A stretch of DNA of 20,814 bases from NCBI GenBank assembly GCA_008704415.1, contig VXIS01000526.1:1-20814 (forward strand). The letters are read 5' to 3'. The notes below the pieces were generated by a model. It saw only the letters and a list, made by a program, of their open reading frames with translations, was not told the DNA's origin and did not search any database. A program made the position numbers and the translations under genes. The DNA comes from Sphaerosporella brunnea (taxonomy: Eukaryota; Ascomycota; Pezizomycetes; Pezizales; Pyronemataceae). Below, one piece after another: positions 1-10,503 of this stretch. Each line of letters starts with the position of its first letter. Position 1 is the first letter of the stretch.

Positions 1-56
1 TTCGTCCGCCGCTTTAAGAAACAACGGAAAACCCCATGATGATGTGCGCGGGTGAT

Positions 57-87
57 GGTGGTGGTGGTTGGTGGTGGTGGTGGTGGA
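57..87. repeat. ggt-rich trinucleotide repeat
   Basis: Interrupted ggt/ggtt repeat. The mirror is a cca repeat at about 20728-20758. It explains the poly-His frames at both ends of the window. Confidence 0.85.
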
Positions 88-230
88 AACCTGTAGGCAA
101 ATCTAAAAATCTGTATTCGTCGGCAATGTATGAATGAATGTAGAACTTGCACTTGGATGGATGGTATGTACCACCACCACCACCCCCAATGCGGAACCTG
201 CCTTCCAATGCAACAGAAATCATGCTGCTG

Positions 231-257
231 ATGATGATGATGATGATGATGATGATG
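231..257. repeat. Trinucleotide repeat (atg)9
   Basis: Nine atg units flanked by ctg/cag units. The mirror copy, (cat)9 at 20558-20584, is the same length. Poly-Asp or poly-Ser frames across it are not evidence of a gene. Confidence 0.95.
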
Positions 258-700
258 CAGCAGCAACCATCGAAACGATCTGTCTTGCTTGTGATAAACG
301 GACAAGCAGGTTGTGTAGATAACTAGAGAGAAGCATGTACCTATAGTAGAAGCACATCATCATCGTCGATATCATCTCCTCCACGGCTAAAACATCAAAT
401 CTAGACGCGAAGAAAGAAGAAACACCAAAAAAGTAACGAACGGGGCAATTGCGTGGCAATAATCCCCAATAGTTATGTATCATCTGATGGCGACTTCTTC
501 TGCTTCTTCTTCTTTTTCGTGATGGGTAATATGCATGCTTAACTTTTTTTGGTGAGAACGGCATGATGACAGACAATACATACATATGTTCCCCAGCATG
601 CAGACAGACGCATTGCATGCACCGACGACGACGAGCTGCTGCTGCTGCTCAGAAGAAGAAGGGATCTCGATCTCTGCATTTATCCCATCATGGCTTGCAG

Positions 701-772
701 AGAAGCAGAAGCAGAAGCAGAAGCAGAAGCAGAAGCAGAAGCAGAAGCAGAAGCAGAAGCAGAAGCGGAAGC
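701..772. repeat. Hexanucleotide microsatellite (agaagc)11
   Basis: Eleven perfect agaagc units at 701-766 followed by one ggaagc variant. All six frames stay open through it (KQ, RS, EA and similar dipeptides), which creates spurious reading frames on both strands. The right-arm copy is 20044-20115 with the same number of units but two bases fewer at the edge. Confidence 0.95.
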
Positions 773-1104
773 CGCCAAAGAAACCCCAGCCAACGAATGA
801 ACGAACGTTCAAACAAGCCACAACACGGCAACACAACCCGCTAGCTGAACCAATTTGGAGGGCCCGATAACGAACCATCCCAAAACGAACCGACGACGTA
901 TGTATCTCTCACACACACACACACACGCACAAAAACAAATTGATCGAAATAAGCCCACCTTTTACATAGGTATCCCGCAGCGCTTTCTTTTTTCTTCTTT
1001 CTTTGCTGCGGCCCACAAGGCTGAGACTGTGCTGCTGTCATGCACACGTTTTGGCTGTTTCTCCTCACGAAAGCCCTTTGAAGCGAACCGAAGAGAGCTG
1101 ACGG

Positions 1105-1995
1105 CTGATTGGTGCCTCGCGGCCAATCAAAGCGGCTTACCCCATCATGCCATGCGCCGCGCTTCCAGAAAAGAAGCGCAAGCGATGGCCATCGCGAATC
1201 GTCGGCAACTCTCGCGGCCCTCAGTGCAGCCATTCAGCCGCAGCTTATCTGTGCCTCTTACGCATCTTGTCTCAACGCCTGCCCCATCGCTCAGTTCACA
1301 TTACCTAGCCCGATATTTCGCTTCGCGTTATACGTTTTTCCCGTTCTTTTCACTGCTGGTGCGTAACAGGGTAATCTCTCGTGAGGAGAAGGGATCGCAG
1401 GCGGGAATAATAATGCGGCCGGCGAGTCCCCGTGGCAGAGAGAGCGCGCCAGTAGCGAGAAAGTGCGGCTCGCGAGCCGATGCATCTCGCGTAGGAAGTT
1501 CTACCTGGACTCGTCGACCGCGTCAACGCCCTCTCCCGCTTTCTGGCACATAGTATGCCTATGGGCTTTGAAGTTTGAAGGGAGAATCAAGGGCCGCGCG
1601 CGCGCGCCGGAAGAAAAGCCAAATGCAACTTGCAGTTCCGACATCTCTCTCATCTCATGCAGAAGCAAACGAAGTATGACGTGTTCAAGTGTGTTGCTGG
1701 GGGCCGTCCGTTTCGCCAGTCACGACACTTTTGGTGTCGAAAGCTATCGCCGTTCTGGTTCCATCGTTTATCGCCGCACCATCATGTCGACGACGCCGGT
1801 GGTTCTGCCAAGGCGTCATTCGTTGGTGTTGACTTGTTTCTTTTGCGCGATGACGTAGAGAGAGGCAGAGCCAGTCGCTGCCCAGACTAGCAACCTAACG
1901 CTCCCCCGATCATCACAGCGATGTAGTCCGTTCCCGCTATCGCGCTACAAGCGGAAGTGCTCGAATCAGACGCACTCGCGAGCCATGAGCAGAAG
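1105..1995. other. Block with poor match between the arms (left side)
   Basis: Outside this block the arms align almost base for base. Inside it they align only through short shared words, with dense indels and base changes; by eye identity is roughly 70-75 percent. Shared anchors such as gttcaagtgtgttg and ctttgaagtttga show both sides derive from one sequence. Long reading frames across it are not consistent between arms, so I call no gene here. Confidence 0.8.
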
Positions 1996-2233
1996 ACATG
2001 GCAGCCCGCCTGCCTCGGCAGATTAGGTAGGTTAGGGCTGCGTGTGTCAGGAAGAAAGAAGAAAATTTAAGGTGTTTCCCTATGGGCGGAGCAAGGATGC
2101 ACATGCACCCATATGAGGCAGTGCTTTGCGTCTGGGGCTTACTCCACAGATAGATAGATAGATAGGCTGCAGAGGCATCCCGATAGCTCACGAGATGACG
2201 TTCGAGAGAGAGAGCGAGAGGGTGTGTTGACAC

Positions 2234-2252
2234 TGTATAGTAGTACTATACA
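2234..2252. repeat. 19-base perfect palindrome
   Basis: tgtatagta-g-tactataca. The mirror copy is at 18594-18612. A cruciform-prone or dimeric-binding type of site; no function can be assigned. Confidence 0.7.
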
Positions 2253-2952
2253 TGCTGGACGGACGACGAGAAAGGACTGGACAAACGACACACAAACCTG
2301 GCGCGGCTAGTCCGAAAATGATAGGGCCGAAGGCAAAGCGGCTAGATCGGAAAGCGGTATAATATGGCGAGCTCGCACAACACCGCCAAGTGTGTACTGT
2401 TTACCCCCCCGTCAGAAAGTAAACACGGTAGGTAAATGGCCACGGGGTACTACACATGCACATATACACACATCTTGATACAGGCAAATGAGCCGGCCAG
2501 CCAGCTGGTCAGCAAAAAGACCTCACAGACCCAACCAAACCTGCCACAAAACGTGATCATCGTAGACTTCTGTCAGTATTCTTAGTGTGATTCAACGGCC
2601 GCCGCTCCTAGCAAGATATTGGAGCAAATGCCGATTGGCGAAGGCCGCAGCAGCAGCAGCAGCGGTTAAGAGAATAATCTGGGCGCGGGGCGGGGGGCGG
2701 GGGCTGTGTGCTACATACACATACCCTAGGCACTCCTATGTGGCTCAGTGCGACGTTGGGTTGAGCCTTGTACTACCCACACCGCCACCCCCGACGAAAC
2801 AAGCCCGTGCGATTTCGACCCCCCCACAATCCAGTGGTCTTTGAATGATCGGCCCGGGTTTTGTCTCAAAGGTTAACGGGTAGGTAGGTATTCGGCATCG
2901 GGAGCGACCGCCGAGCATTGATTATATTCAGAATTCGAAAGCCACTGAACCG

Positions 2953-2968
2953 GGCCATCATGATGGCC
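2953..2968. repeat. 16-base perfect palindrome
   Basis: ggccatca/tgatggcc. Mirror copy at 17880-17895. No gene nearby. Confidence 0.7.
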
Positions 2969-3075
2969 TGAGAGTAGTAGGTCGGAAGTATAGTTATTTG
3001 TCAACAGTCTTACGTATGGGTCAAGATAGCTCACACCTCACTTGCTTGGCAATATCCTATGTATGGATTGTTTGG

Positions 3076-3091
3076 ATAATCATATGATTAT
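3076..3091. repeat. 16-base perfect palindrome
   Basis: ataatcat/atgattat, about 108 bases from the preceding palindrome. Mirror copy at 17757-17772. No gene nearby. Confidence 0.7.
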
Positions 3092-4950
3092 GACGATGGT
3101 CGGTGGCTTGCAAAAATCCTGACGCGACATAGATAGGTATGTAGATGGAAATAGCCCATTTGGAAACTTGGGCTTGGGCACAACTACAGCATACCTTTAT
3201 TTTTTAAGACCAGGCATCATTTTTAGCCCATAGCAATGCTCAGAAAATAGCATCAACCGTGTGAATCACGATGGGGGTCGGGGGGATTGCAAAACAAAAC
3301 TCACTGGAGAGCTCGTATTTGTTGTTTTTTTCCCCAAGGCAATGCTGTCATGTCATTAAGCAGGCCAGGGCTTAGCGAACAGCGGGCACAGTAAGCAAAT
3401 TGTTCTTTAGATATGCTTAATCTCTGCGGGGGGGGGGTCACAAGGTTAACCAACGGGGAGGGCGGCCGTTCCTGTCTATCTACAAAGATCTCCGCGGCCT
3501 AACGGCAACTTCCGTCCCCGCCTGTTTGCACATCACGTACGATACTTGCGTTGAACAAGATAGATCGGGTTCAAAAACACTTTAGGCCCCGGGGGGATCA
3601 TCATCGAAACCGAGCGGAAAAACCCTCCCTCCCCCTCCCCCTTTTTTTTTCCTGCGCGTGGTGTTGTGGAACGTCCCGTCGACTCGATTGGGACCGTGGT
3701 TGTACAGAAGTTACACTGCAATCTGGATCTTTGGTTGGTCGGGTGGTGCAATGCTCGAAAATAGAGGACACCCCTTTAGTCCGTAACGGGACGACAGGCA
3801 GGCAGGCAGCAACACCACCACCATCATCATCACCCGAATCGAGTAGCTGCAGGCTAGTTCGGCGAATTGGAATTCAGTGGTGGTGGTGATAGAGCATCCC
3901 AGACGCGGGGTGGTTCTTTCGACATATTGGAGAAGCCGCGACGGTTGGTGCTAGGAGAAGCGAGAATCAGAGACAATCACAAGTAGCAAGACATGATAGG
4001 AACGAATCTGGTTCGAAGGGTTTCACGGAAAACGGCCGGGGAAAGTCTAAGCTGCAGCAAAAGTTGAGATTTGCAGGCGCTCAAAAAAGTGCTGTTCGAC
4101 AACTAGAGTAGGTGATGTAGTACTAGAGTACATGATTTGCCCGGATTTTCCAAGGCCAGCCTTGCGCGGTTTGTCGTGCTAGCCAGCCGGTGCCCAGTCG
4201 AGACGCTAGAGGACTATGATGTATCTTTCATGCTCCCGACGTGATATTGTCCATTCCCGTGAAAATCCGAGATCCAGGGACGCGCCCACCCCGCCCCGTC
4301 TCCCAAACCCGGACATCAAACCCAGAGAGTCAAGTGAGCGCTTGGTGTGGCTGCAAGTTTCCATCTGGGGTTACAGCGCCAGATTTACTTGGGATGGACC
4401 TCCGATGGATCTCCCGCGATTTCGTCGCCGAGGGCAATCGCATCGCGTGGATAGATACTATAGCCAGGGATAGGTACCGGGAGAGTAGGTACTCTGCTAC
4501 ATATAGCCTTGCGCCTGCCTGGTATGTGCGTTGTTCCTGACGTATGGGATCAAGATCCTGGCTTGTGTTTGGCCGTCGCAGCTGTTGTCAACGTTGGTGG
4601 ATGTACCCCTACCTGCCTACGGACGGGGGGTTACATATGTGGTGGCTGCGGGCGAGAATCGTGGCCATGTTGAGGCTTTGAACATTGGGGGGAGGGGGGG
4701 GATGGGATGGGCGATTCGCTGGTGGTGGTGGTGGCAAGGCAAGGCCGGAAGCCTGAGACCACCGAACTTGTTGAGGCGGAAAGCCCCGATGTGCCGATAC
4801 GGGCCACCGGGAGGGGGTTGGGTTTACGTTTTGGCGATACGTGCTCTCGACTGCACAGAATAGAATTGAGACCCTTTTTTTAATTAATCGCGAGATTGTT
4901 CCAATATCATAAACACAGCTTCCTCGTCGGCTCCATTGAGTAATCCAATT

Positions 4951-5041
4951 GAGTGAACGAATGAGTGAGTGAGTGAGTGGATGAATGAATGGGCGAGTGA
5001 ATGAATGGATGGGTGAGTGAATGGATGAATGAGTGCGTGAT
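4951..5041. repeat. Degenerate tetranucleotide repeat (tgag/tgaa)
   Basis: About 90 bases of tandem tgag, tgaa and tgga units with scattered substitutions, indicating an old, decaying microsatellite. The mirror copy is at about 15807-15897. Confidence 0.9.
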
Positions 5042-5379
5042 GGTTTCCGGATCGTTCTGCGCATGCAACTGGCAGCAGCCCCCGACATGTCAAACTCCGA
5101 CCCTCGGACGGGTGGTGCCTGGTCAGCCCTGCCACTCGACCAGACGCGGTCGCAAGGGTCCGCTGGCTGGGACGACGAACTAGGAAAAGCAACTTCCCGC
5201 CATCATATGCATCACCGCCAGCATGAACGTATCAAGCAACCACCCTGCTCGCTGCTGCTCTCTGCGCCAAAACAGAGGAGGCCGAGAACGAATTCGAACA
5301 GAGCGCCTGCCATCTCTTGCTCTTGCCCCTTCCATCCTTCCGTTTTGCGCCGCCATATTAATTCTTGATGTCATGCATA

Positions 5380-6554
5380 GGTGCAGCCAATCGCCCGTGG
5401 CGTTGGGTGCTAACCAAAGCGAGACCCAGACTTCCCATTCCCCCCAGCCCCACCACCACCGTCCCCTCCACCCACGCCCGCGCTTCTCTGGCACGGCCGC
5501 CCCTTCCCGCTTGTCCACCGACTGACTACAGCCCGGCCTCAAGCCACGGGGATATCTCGCTGCCAGCGTCTCGGGGGCCGCTGGTCGAGCCTCGCGAACG
5601 GTTTAGGCTGGCTTGCAGGGCGCAGGGCATAGCGTTGCCTCAAAAAAAAAGAGTCGATGGTGTGTGGCCGACGCTTCGCAATTTACTTCTTTTTCGCGTG
5701 TCACCAGAGCCTGTCCAAAAAGTCCGTGCTTGTGTTGTTCTACCTACCGCGCTTCTTGTACTCCCTTTCTCTACAATCCTGCATATCCCATTCCCCCATA
5801 CCGAGACTGCTTCCCTTTTCTTCTCCCCCACCCCGCCCCACAATCCCCCATCTCTACATAAGCTTCTTCTGTTCCGCTCCTCTCCCGCTCCGCTCGATGG
5901 AGCTCTGGCCTTAAACTTGATATCATAATTCCCACCCCCTCACCCACCCCTCCCCCCCCCGCCTCCTCAGCCCTACAGTTAACCTGGATCATTGCGAAAC
6001 CTCACCACCGGGTTGATCTTACTTGCGTCCCACCTGTTCCCCCCCACAGGCGGACTGGAAGGCACACTCCCGCAACTGTCCCCCAGCTTATCCCTTCGTC
6101 CCTACATATCCTCTATAATTATCCTCCTCTCTCCAACGCATTACTGTAGTAGTCAGTGTCTCAGGGAAAAACATTGAATGCACGATTGTGATCCCTGGTG
6201 TGGCACACACAGGTCAGTGACAACTCATGTTGTTTGTTTGTTTGCATTGATAGGTCCTGGCCCCCATGGTGTGTCAACACGCACTGTGCACACTTGGTTT
6301 TCAGCTGGCTCTCGCTTCATGATACCTTAACCCCAGATCTGCGTCACCTGATCGGAGTCATATATCAGCCCCCGTGAGGTTCGAGACTGACGTATGACAA
6401 GCTTCTACCGAACACAAGATCAACTTTACTTCAGCTGAAATCTCCACCATTGGGTTCCAGGCAATTGGTAGCCTCCCTTCGAACGGGAGATAGGAGACTA
6501 GCGGTGTTCTGGAATCTATTCGCTGCGCAGTGCCCACCCCACACAATAAGCATC
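5380..6554 (+). promoter_or_regulatory. Putative promoter and 5' leader of the broken copy
   Basis: Mirror of 14261-15470. CCAAT box at 5387-5391, and C/T-rich tracts from about 5710 to 5970. The last 350 bases differ from the right arm by many small indels, for example a run of T near 6310 that is shorter here. Two G/C tracts that are 13-14 long in the right arm are a single base here (near 5641 and 5843). Confidence 0.4.
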
Positions 6555-8671
6555 ATGGCTACACCGTCATACCCTTCCACCACCACAGCAACTTCGAGTC
6601 TGAGCAGTTTGGAGACTTCGTGCTTTTCGAAGATCCCGCTATATATGCTACAGCTATCGGTCGTTCTCGCATCCAAGCAGCAACATCTTCCATTCGGTTG
6701 TGGGACGTGGCCTTTCCAGACATATGGGGAGAAACAAACATCTCAATGGCATGATCTTCACCAAGACAACGTGAGCAAGCAGTACTACGCTCTTGGGACC
6801 TCCAGCATGGTGGTGAACTCCCAGCGGCTTCTTCGGCCCTGGATACGAATCCCACCAAGCCCTCGGCTCTTTCTCCTCTGCAGACATACCTCGAACATCC
6901 TACATGAGCGCACCATTGCCTCCGCCCCGATGTTCTCATCCATCCGCCAACCCTGCTTTCCTCTCGAGCCAAACAATCCTCATGGTGAGTATCGATCCAC
7001 TTCTGCTTCTCTGCAACCTCGGCCGGTGGTTTCGAAGGATCCGGGAGCGGACTATCGGGTTCCGAGCCCGGCAGTCTCGGGAACTCACCCTACAAACCCT
7101 CCTATGGTGTGGAAGAGCATCTTCGGAGCTTTGCCATGATGGAACCGGTGTCTCTTTTGCGGTACTAATGCTCCGCGTTCGAATGTATCACGGTAGCTGA
7201 CCCTCCACCAGGCATAGACCCTTCACTAGTATCTATATCCACACCCGTAGAGCCCATGTCTGCTGGTTCACCATATGGCGGCTCCCCGAACTGGAACCCG
7301 ATGCACTCGCCGCCTCAGATGACTTCGAATCCCTCATCTCCCGACTTCCGCCGACAGCCTAGCGGACGCTTGTCACCTGTCGGCCACCCATACGGCAGGC
7401 AATTTCCTTACCCTCAACGAAGACCATCGACCGGCTCCGTGCACTCTCGGGCCTCCATGGGATCGCCCAGTCTCAACACATTGGACCACGACGATATATA
7501 TGCCGCCTCCAACGATATGGTACGATACGCTCCTTCACGTTCACCCTCCCAGAGGTCCAATGCCTCCATCCGCCGCAGCCCAGACAGCGCCACTGGTAAC
7601 GGAAAGGACACAAAGGACACACTTTGCACCGAGTGCAACAAGTGTTTCCGTGACCTGCGAGCACATCAACTCACTCACATGCTCGAGCGGCCCGAGAAAT
7701 GCCCTATTGCTACCTGCGAATACTCCAAGAAGGGTTTCGCGCGGAAGTACGACTGCCAACGGCATACATTGACACACTATAAGGGCACCATGGTTTGTGG
7801 CTTCTGCCCTGGCTCAGGATCGGCCATGGAGAAGTCCTTCAACCGTGCCGATGTCTTCAAGCGGCATCTCATGGCCGTTCACAATGTCGAGCAGACGCCG
7901 CCCAATGGCCGGCAGAAGAAGACTTCATCGAAGGGCAAAGGACCGCAAACAGAGGATTACAACGACACCTACGCCAGCGGCAAGTGCAGCACTTGCGACA
8001 TCACCTTCGCCACTGCGCAGCAGTTCTATGAGCATCTGGATGACTGTGTCTTGTCCAAGGTCGTTGAGGAAGAGCCGGCCGCCGCAGCCAATGAGCGCAA
8101 CCTTGCCCAGATCAAGCTCGAGGAGCTTGAAGAAGACTATGCTCTTGAGCCACGTATGGATGACGAGGACGAGGACGAGGAAGACGAATTTGGCGAGGTA
8201 GACGAGATGGAAGATGACGAGGATAAGGATGAGACGTACGTCGGCACCTCCTCGAAACAAAACAAGCGACGAGCGCTGAACACGCGCTCCAAGAGTAAGA
8301 CTCTCAAGCGATCAGGGACCGGCAGCAGCAGGTGACAATTAGCCGATTCTCGGGGTAGCGGCAGTCGTCCCGGGGATCGCAGTCTTATCACCAAACCAAC
8401 AAAACGGACGAGGAGGAAGAAGAAGCACTTCCCAGCAGGATGGGGTGCCCCACCTGAGCAGATGGTGACCAGGAGACGGTGTCTGATGGTCTACGACGGC
8501 CCGAAGATGCTGTGCAAAGACGAGATGATGATGAACACTGAATGGGAGGTTCGCGCGGAGCATGGCATGTCTGACCTTGACTACTGGTCTATTCGGCGAG
8601 CGCAGGCTTTCTTGGATGCTGCTCCAAGCCGTGGAGGGGATGCTCTCCCGATCATGGCAGAGGTCCGGTAG
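6555..8671 (+). pseudogene. Frame-broken mirror copy of the C2H2 zinc-finger gene
   Basis: Same gene as 14260-12135, in the left arm. Exons correspond to 6555-7161 (broken), 7212-8294 and 8343-8671, with introns at 7162-7211 and 8295-8342. From intron 1 to the stop at 8671 the two copies are base-identical, so the finger region and acidic and basic tracts are intact from the internal Met at 7256. In exon 1, aligned by eye, about 17 sites differ. Nearly all are 1-2 base insertions or deletions, for example an extra t near 6568, an extra ca near 6590, and single c or g losses in short homopolymers. Net change is -9 bases (607 against 616), and the frame is shifted repeatedly. The near absence of substitutions points to uncorrected sequencing error rather than true gene decay, so 'pseudogene' describes the sequence as given and not necessarily the organism. 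Confidence 0.85.
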
Positions 8672-9110
8672 CATGGATCTATTACTCATTTGGTCCGAAA
8701 GGACCTTGTATTACTGTCTTCGCTTTTTCTTTGTACGGAGGCTTTTTCCCTGTCTTTTTGGGTTTCATTTTTGGGGCATTTTTTTTTACTTCTCTACTGG
8801 ATGATTCATGACAAGCAAAATCCAAAAGGGCGCGGGCGGTTGGTTGTGGACGATTGTGGTGCAGAGAAGGAAACATTTCTCGCTCGCTGGCATGCGATCG
8901 CCGAGTCGTTTGGGTTGGGCTTTTTTTTATTGTTTTTTAGTCTTTTTTTCTCTCTCGGGTTTTTGGTGGTGGCTGGCATTGGATGGGCGCTTTGGGGTTT
9001 TTGGGATACTGGAACTTTGATACAGCTTTTTCCGTAATGGGCTTTGACTTGGTGGGTGTATGTTATAAGTATCTAGCATGATGAATTTAAGGGGAGCCAA
9101 CCCAAGGGAC
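8672..9110 (+). terminator. T-rich 3' flank of the zinc-finger gene (left arm)
   Basis: Immediately after the TAG at 8669-8671 the + strand becomes rich in T runs (8700-8800 and 8920-8960), as expected of a fungal 3' UTR and polyadenylation zone. No canonical AATAAA is present, which is common in fungi. The exact cleavage site cannot be placed. It matches the right arm except for T-run lengths. Confidence 0.35.
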
Positions 9111-9311
9111 AAAGTGATTTCTTGAGATCACTCCATGTTTTCCCTTTGTACCTGTGCTCTATTTTTTTGAATTGCGTGACGGTTGGAGGCCTAGCTTAGG
9201 GAAGTAGTGGCGGAGGTTGAGGCGGAAATTGGCTGGCCGGTTGTGGATTGCGGCACCCGGTTTCGTCATGGATTGTCACCCACACCCGCTGGCGTACTAC
9301 CTACCGAGGTG

Positions 9312-9312
<1 letters not shown>

Positions 9313-9340
<28 letters not shown>
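9313..9340. repeat. Tetranucleotide repeat (gtct)7
   Basis: Seven perfect gtct units. The mirror (agac)7 at 11463-11490 is the same length even though nearby homopolymers differ. Confidence 0.95.
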
Positions 9341-9342
<2 letters not shown>

Positions 9343-9563
9343 GTGTAATCACGTTTTTTGTTTTTTTTTGCCCGCATGCGGACTATGTAAGTATCTACTA
9401 AGTAGGTATGTATGGCAGGCCGGGCCGGGGCGCCCCATATACCTATGCAAATCCAGTTCACCGCGCCGCGCGCCCGCCTTTGACAGTTTTGTGGTTCTCG
9501 GGTCGTCCGTGAGTGTATGCAACTTAGATGGCTAATCTTGACGCTGGCCGGTTGAGGGAGCCT

Positions 9564-9596
9564 GGGGCCTGGGGCCTGGGGTTTTTGGGGGGGGGG
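9564..9596 (+). repeat. G-tract cluster with G-quadruplex potential
   Basis: Four runs of GGGG separated by CCT or CCT-like loops, then TTTTT and a run of ten G. This satisfies the four-tract G-quadruplex pattern on the + strand. A CTGG tandem repeat follows at 9606-9625. The mirror on the - strand is about 11206-11240, where one unit is a base shorter. Confidence 0.7.
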
Positions 9597-10284
9597 CATA
9601 TATCAGCTGGCTGGCTGGCTGGCTGGTTGGGGCACCTTGGAAATCGAGAGCACCAAGTCATCGCAGGTACACGTAACTGCTGGTAGACCCAAGGAAAATA
9701 GTTGTTGCACAGGTACAGTTAGCGACATTGGGGGGAGCTTGGGTTTGAACTTGAGTTTGATTCATGACTGGCTTCTTCATGAATACCAAGGAGATGAACA
9801 AAGCTTGCGCCCCCGCCCTCCCCCAGTGACAGTCTATATCAGCAGGTTTTTTCGCGAGTTGCATAGGTACTCGGAAAGGAAGGGGGGGAGGGGGGGGGGC
9901 TAGGTACATGCACAGCGCGCCCTATACCATCGATTCTGCTTGACTGACCTGACTGACTTAGCGAGTGATGACCCATGAACGCTGCAGAGGCAGGCACCTA
10001 GGTAGGGCTGCGTTCAACAACACCCACTGGGGGGGGGGTTGTACCAACCAACGGAAACGGTGGGATTGGCGACTTTTTCCGCCAGTTTCCGGTCATATGT
10101 ACTTAGGCCTGACGGCGTATGTACTTGGCGTTGAGGGTTCCGCTGTGTTGTTGTTGTTGTCTTCTCGGATGGGTCTGCGCATGTGTATGCCAAACACATT
10201 AACGTTAACCTTCCACCTTCCGTCCCCACTCCAAGTGCGAGTGAGCTGTATGTCTTCTCTCCTTCCCAGCGCGCAACCGCAACT

Positions 10285-10378
10285 TATTCCGCGGAATAAC
10301 TTGGAAAATTCCGATGATGGCCGCGGAGGATATATCCCCAGGGGGGTTTTTTTTGATTTGACGGCGAGTTGTCTCGGG
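10285..10378. other. 94-base segment present only in the left arm
   Basis: The left arm carries these 94 bases between two stretches that are directly adjacent in the right arm (junction 10503/10504). The segment begins inside a 16-base perfect palindrome, ttattccg/cggaataa at 10284-10299, and contains a run of G followed by a run of T around 10341-10354. It encodes nothing recognisable. It is either a deletion from the right arm next to the axis or sequence lost at the turn of a fold-back molecule. Confidence 0.9.
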
Positions 10379-10503
10379 GAAGAACCAGCCGCTTTTGAAA
10401 CTTCAGCTAGCACTATGGTTTTCTGGTGTCGAAGCTAAACGGTTTAGCTTCGACACCAGAAAACCATAGTGCTAGCTGAAGTTTCAAAAGCGGCTGGTTC
10501 TTC
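10379..10503. repeat. Perfect palindromic core at the axis of symmetry
   Basis: 62 bases on each side of base 10441 are exact reverse complements (10379-10440 against 10442-10503). The turn reads gctaaac-g-gtttagc, so the spacer is a single base. There is no recognisable adapter, hairpin-resolution site, telomere repeat or mobile-element end at the turn. Beyond 10503 symmetry is broken by the 94-base left-only segment and then resumes at 10284/10504. Confidence 0.97.

Larger units (their letters stand above)
1..5379. other. Gene-free stretch, left arm
   Basis: Apart from microsatellites, short palindromes and the poorly matching block, I find nothing that behaves like a gene. Reading frames are short, low-complexity or shadows of repeats, and none shows a recognisable domain or consistent exon structure. 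The taggtaggta and similar motifs (2031-2041, 2879-2889) are common in ascomycete intergenic DNA. Confidence 0.6.
9111..10284. other. Gene-free stretch between the gene and the axis, left arm
   Basis: Holds the gtct repeat, G-rich tracts (9564-9596, 9882-9899, 10030-10038) and short taggta/acctaggtagg motifs. No coding region or RNA gene supported. Confidence 0.6.
1..10440. repeat. Left arm of a window-wide inverted repeat
   Basis: This whole stretch is found again in reverse complement in 10442-20814. The first bases of the window and the last bases of the window are exact reverse complements, and so are the bases either side of 10441. Paired coordinates sum to 20815 at the outer end, about 20848 in the 2.9-5 kb zone, 20806 across the zinc-finger gene and 20882 at the axis, so the arms differ only by small indels plus one 94-base piece. 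Identity is near perfect at about 2050-4850 and 7166-8780, lower at about 6200-7165, and poor at about 1105-1995. The arm holds one gene (6555-8671). No terminal transposase, integrase or telomere-like repeat accompanies it. Confidence 0.98.

Noticed and set aside
855..1553. A 232-codon open frame on the + strand
   Set aside because: It runs through the poorly matching block and a CA repeat. The mirror arm does not keep the frame, composition is not protein-like, and no domain is recognisable.
2740..2775. A-box-like tggctcagtg followed by ggttgagcc
   Set aside because: The two elements are too close for a tRNA and no cloverleaf can be drawn.
4008..4025. B-box-like ggttcgaa
   Set aside because: No acceptor or D-arm pairing upstream, so an isolated match.
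5365..5928. A 187-codon open frame on the + strand
   Set aside because: Pro/Ser-rich translation of the CT-rich promoter. The right-arm version is broken differently and has no recognisable motif.
10379..10503. Transposon end, telomere hairpin or rho-type terminator at the axis
   Set aside because: No transposase, target duplication or telomere repeat. The hairpin is simply the centre of the 10.4-kb palindrome.
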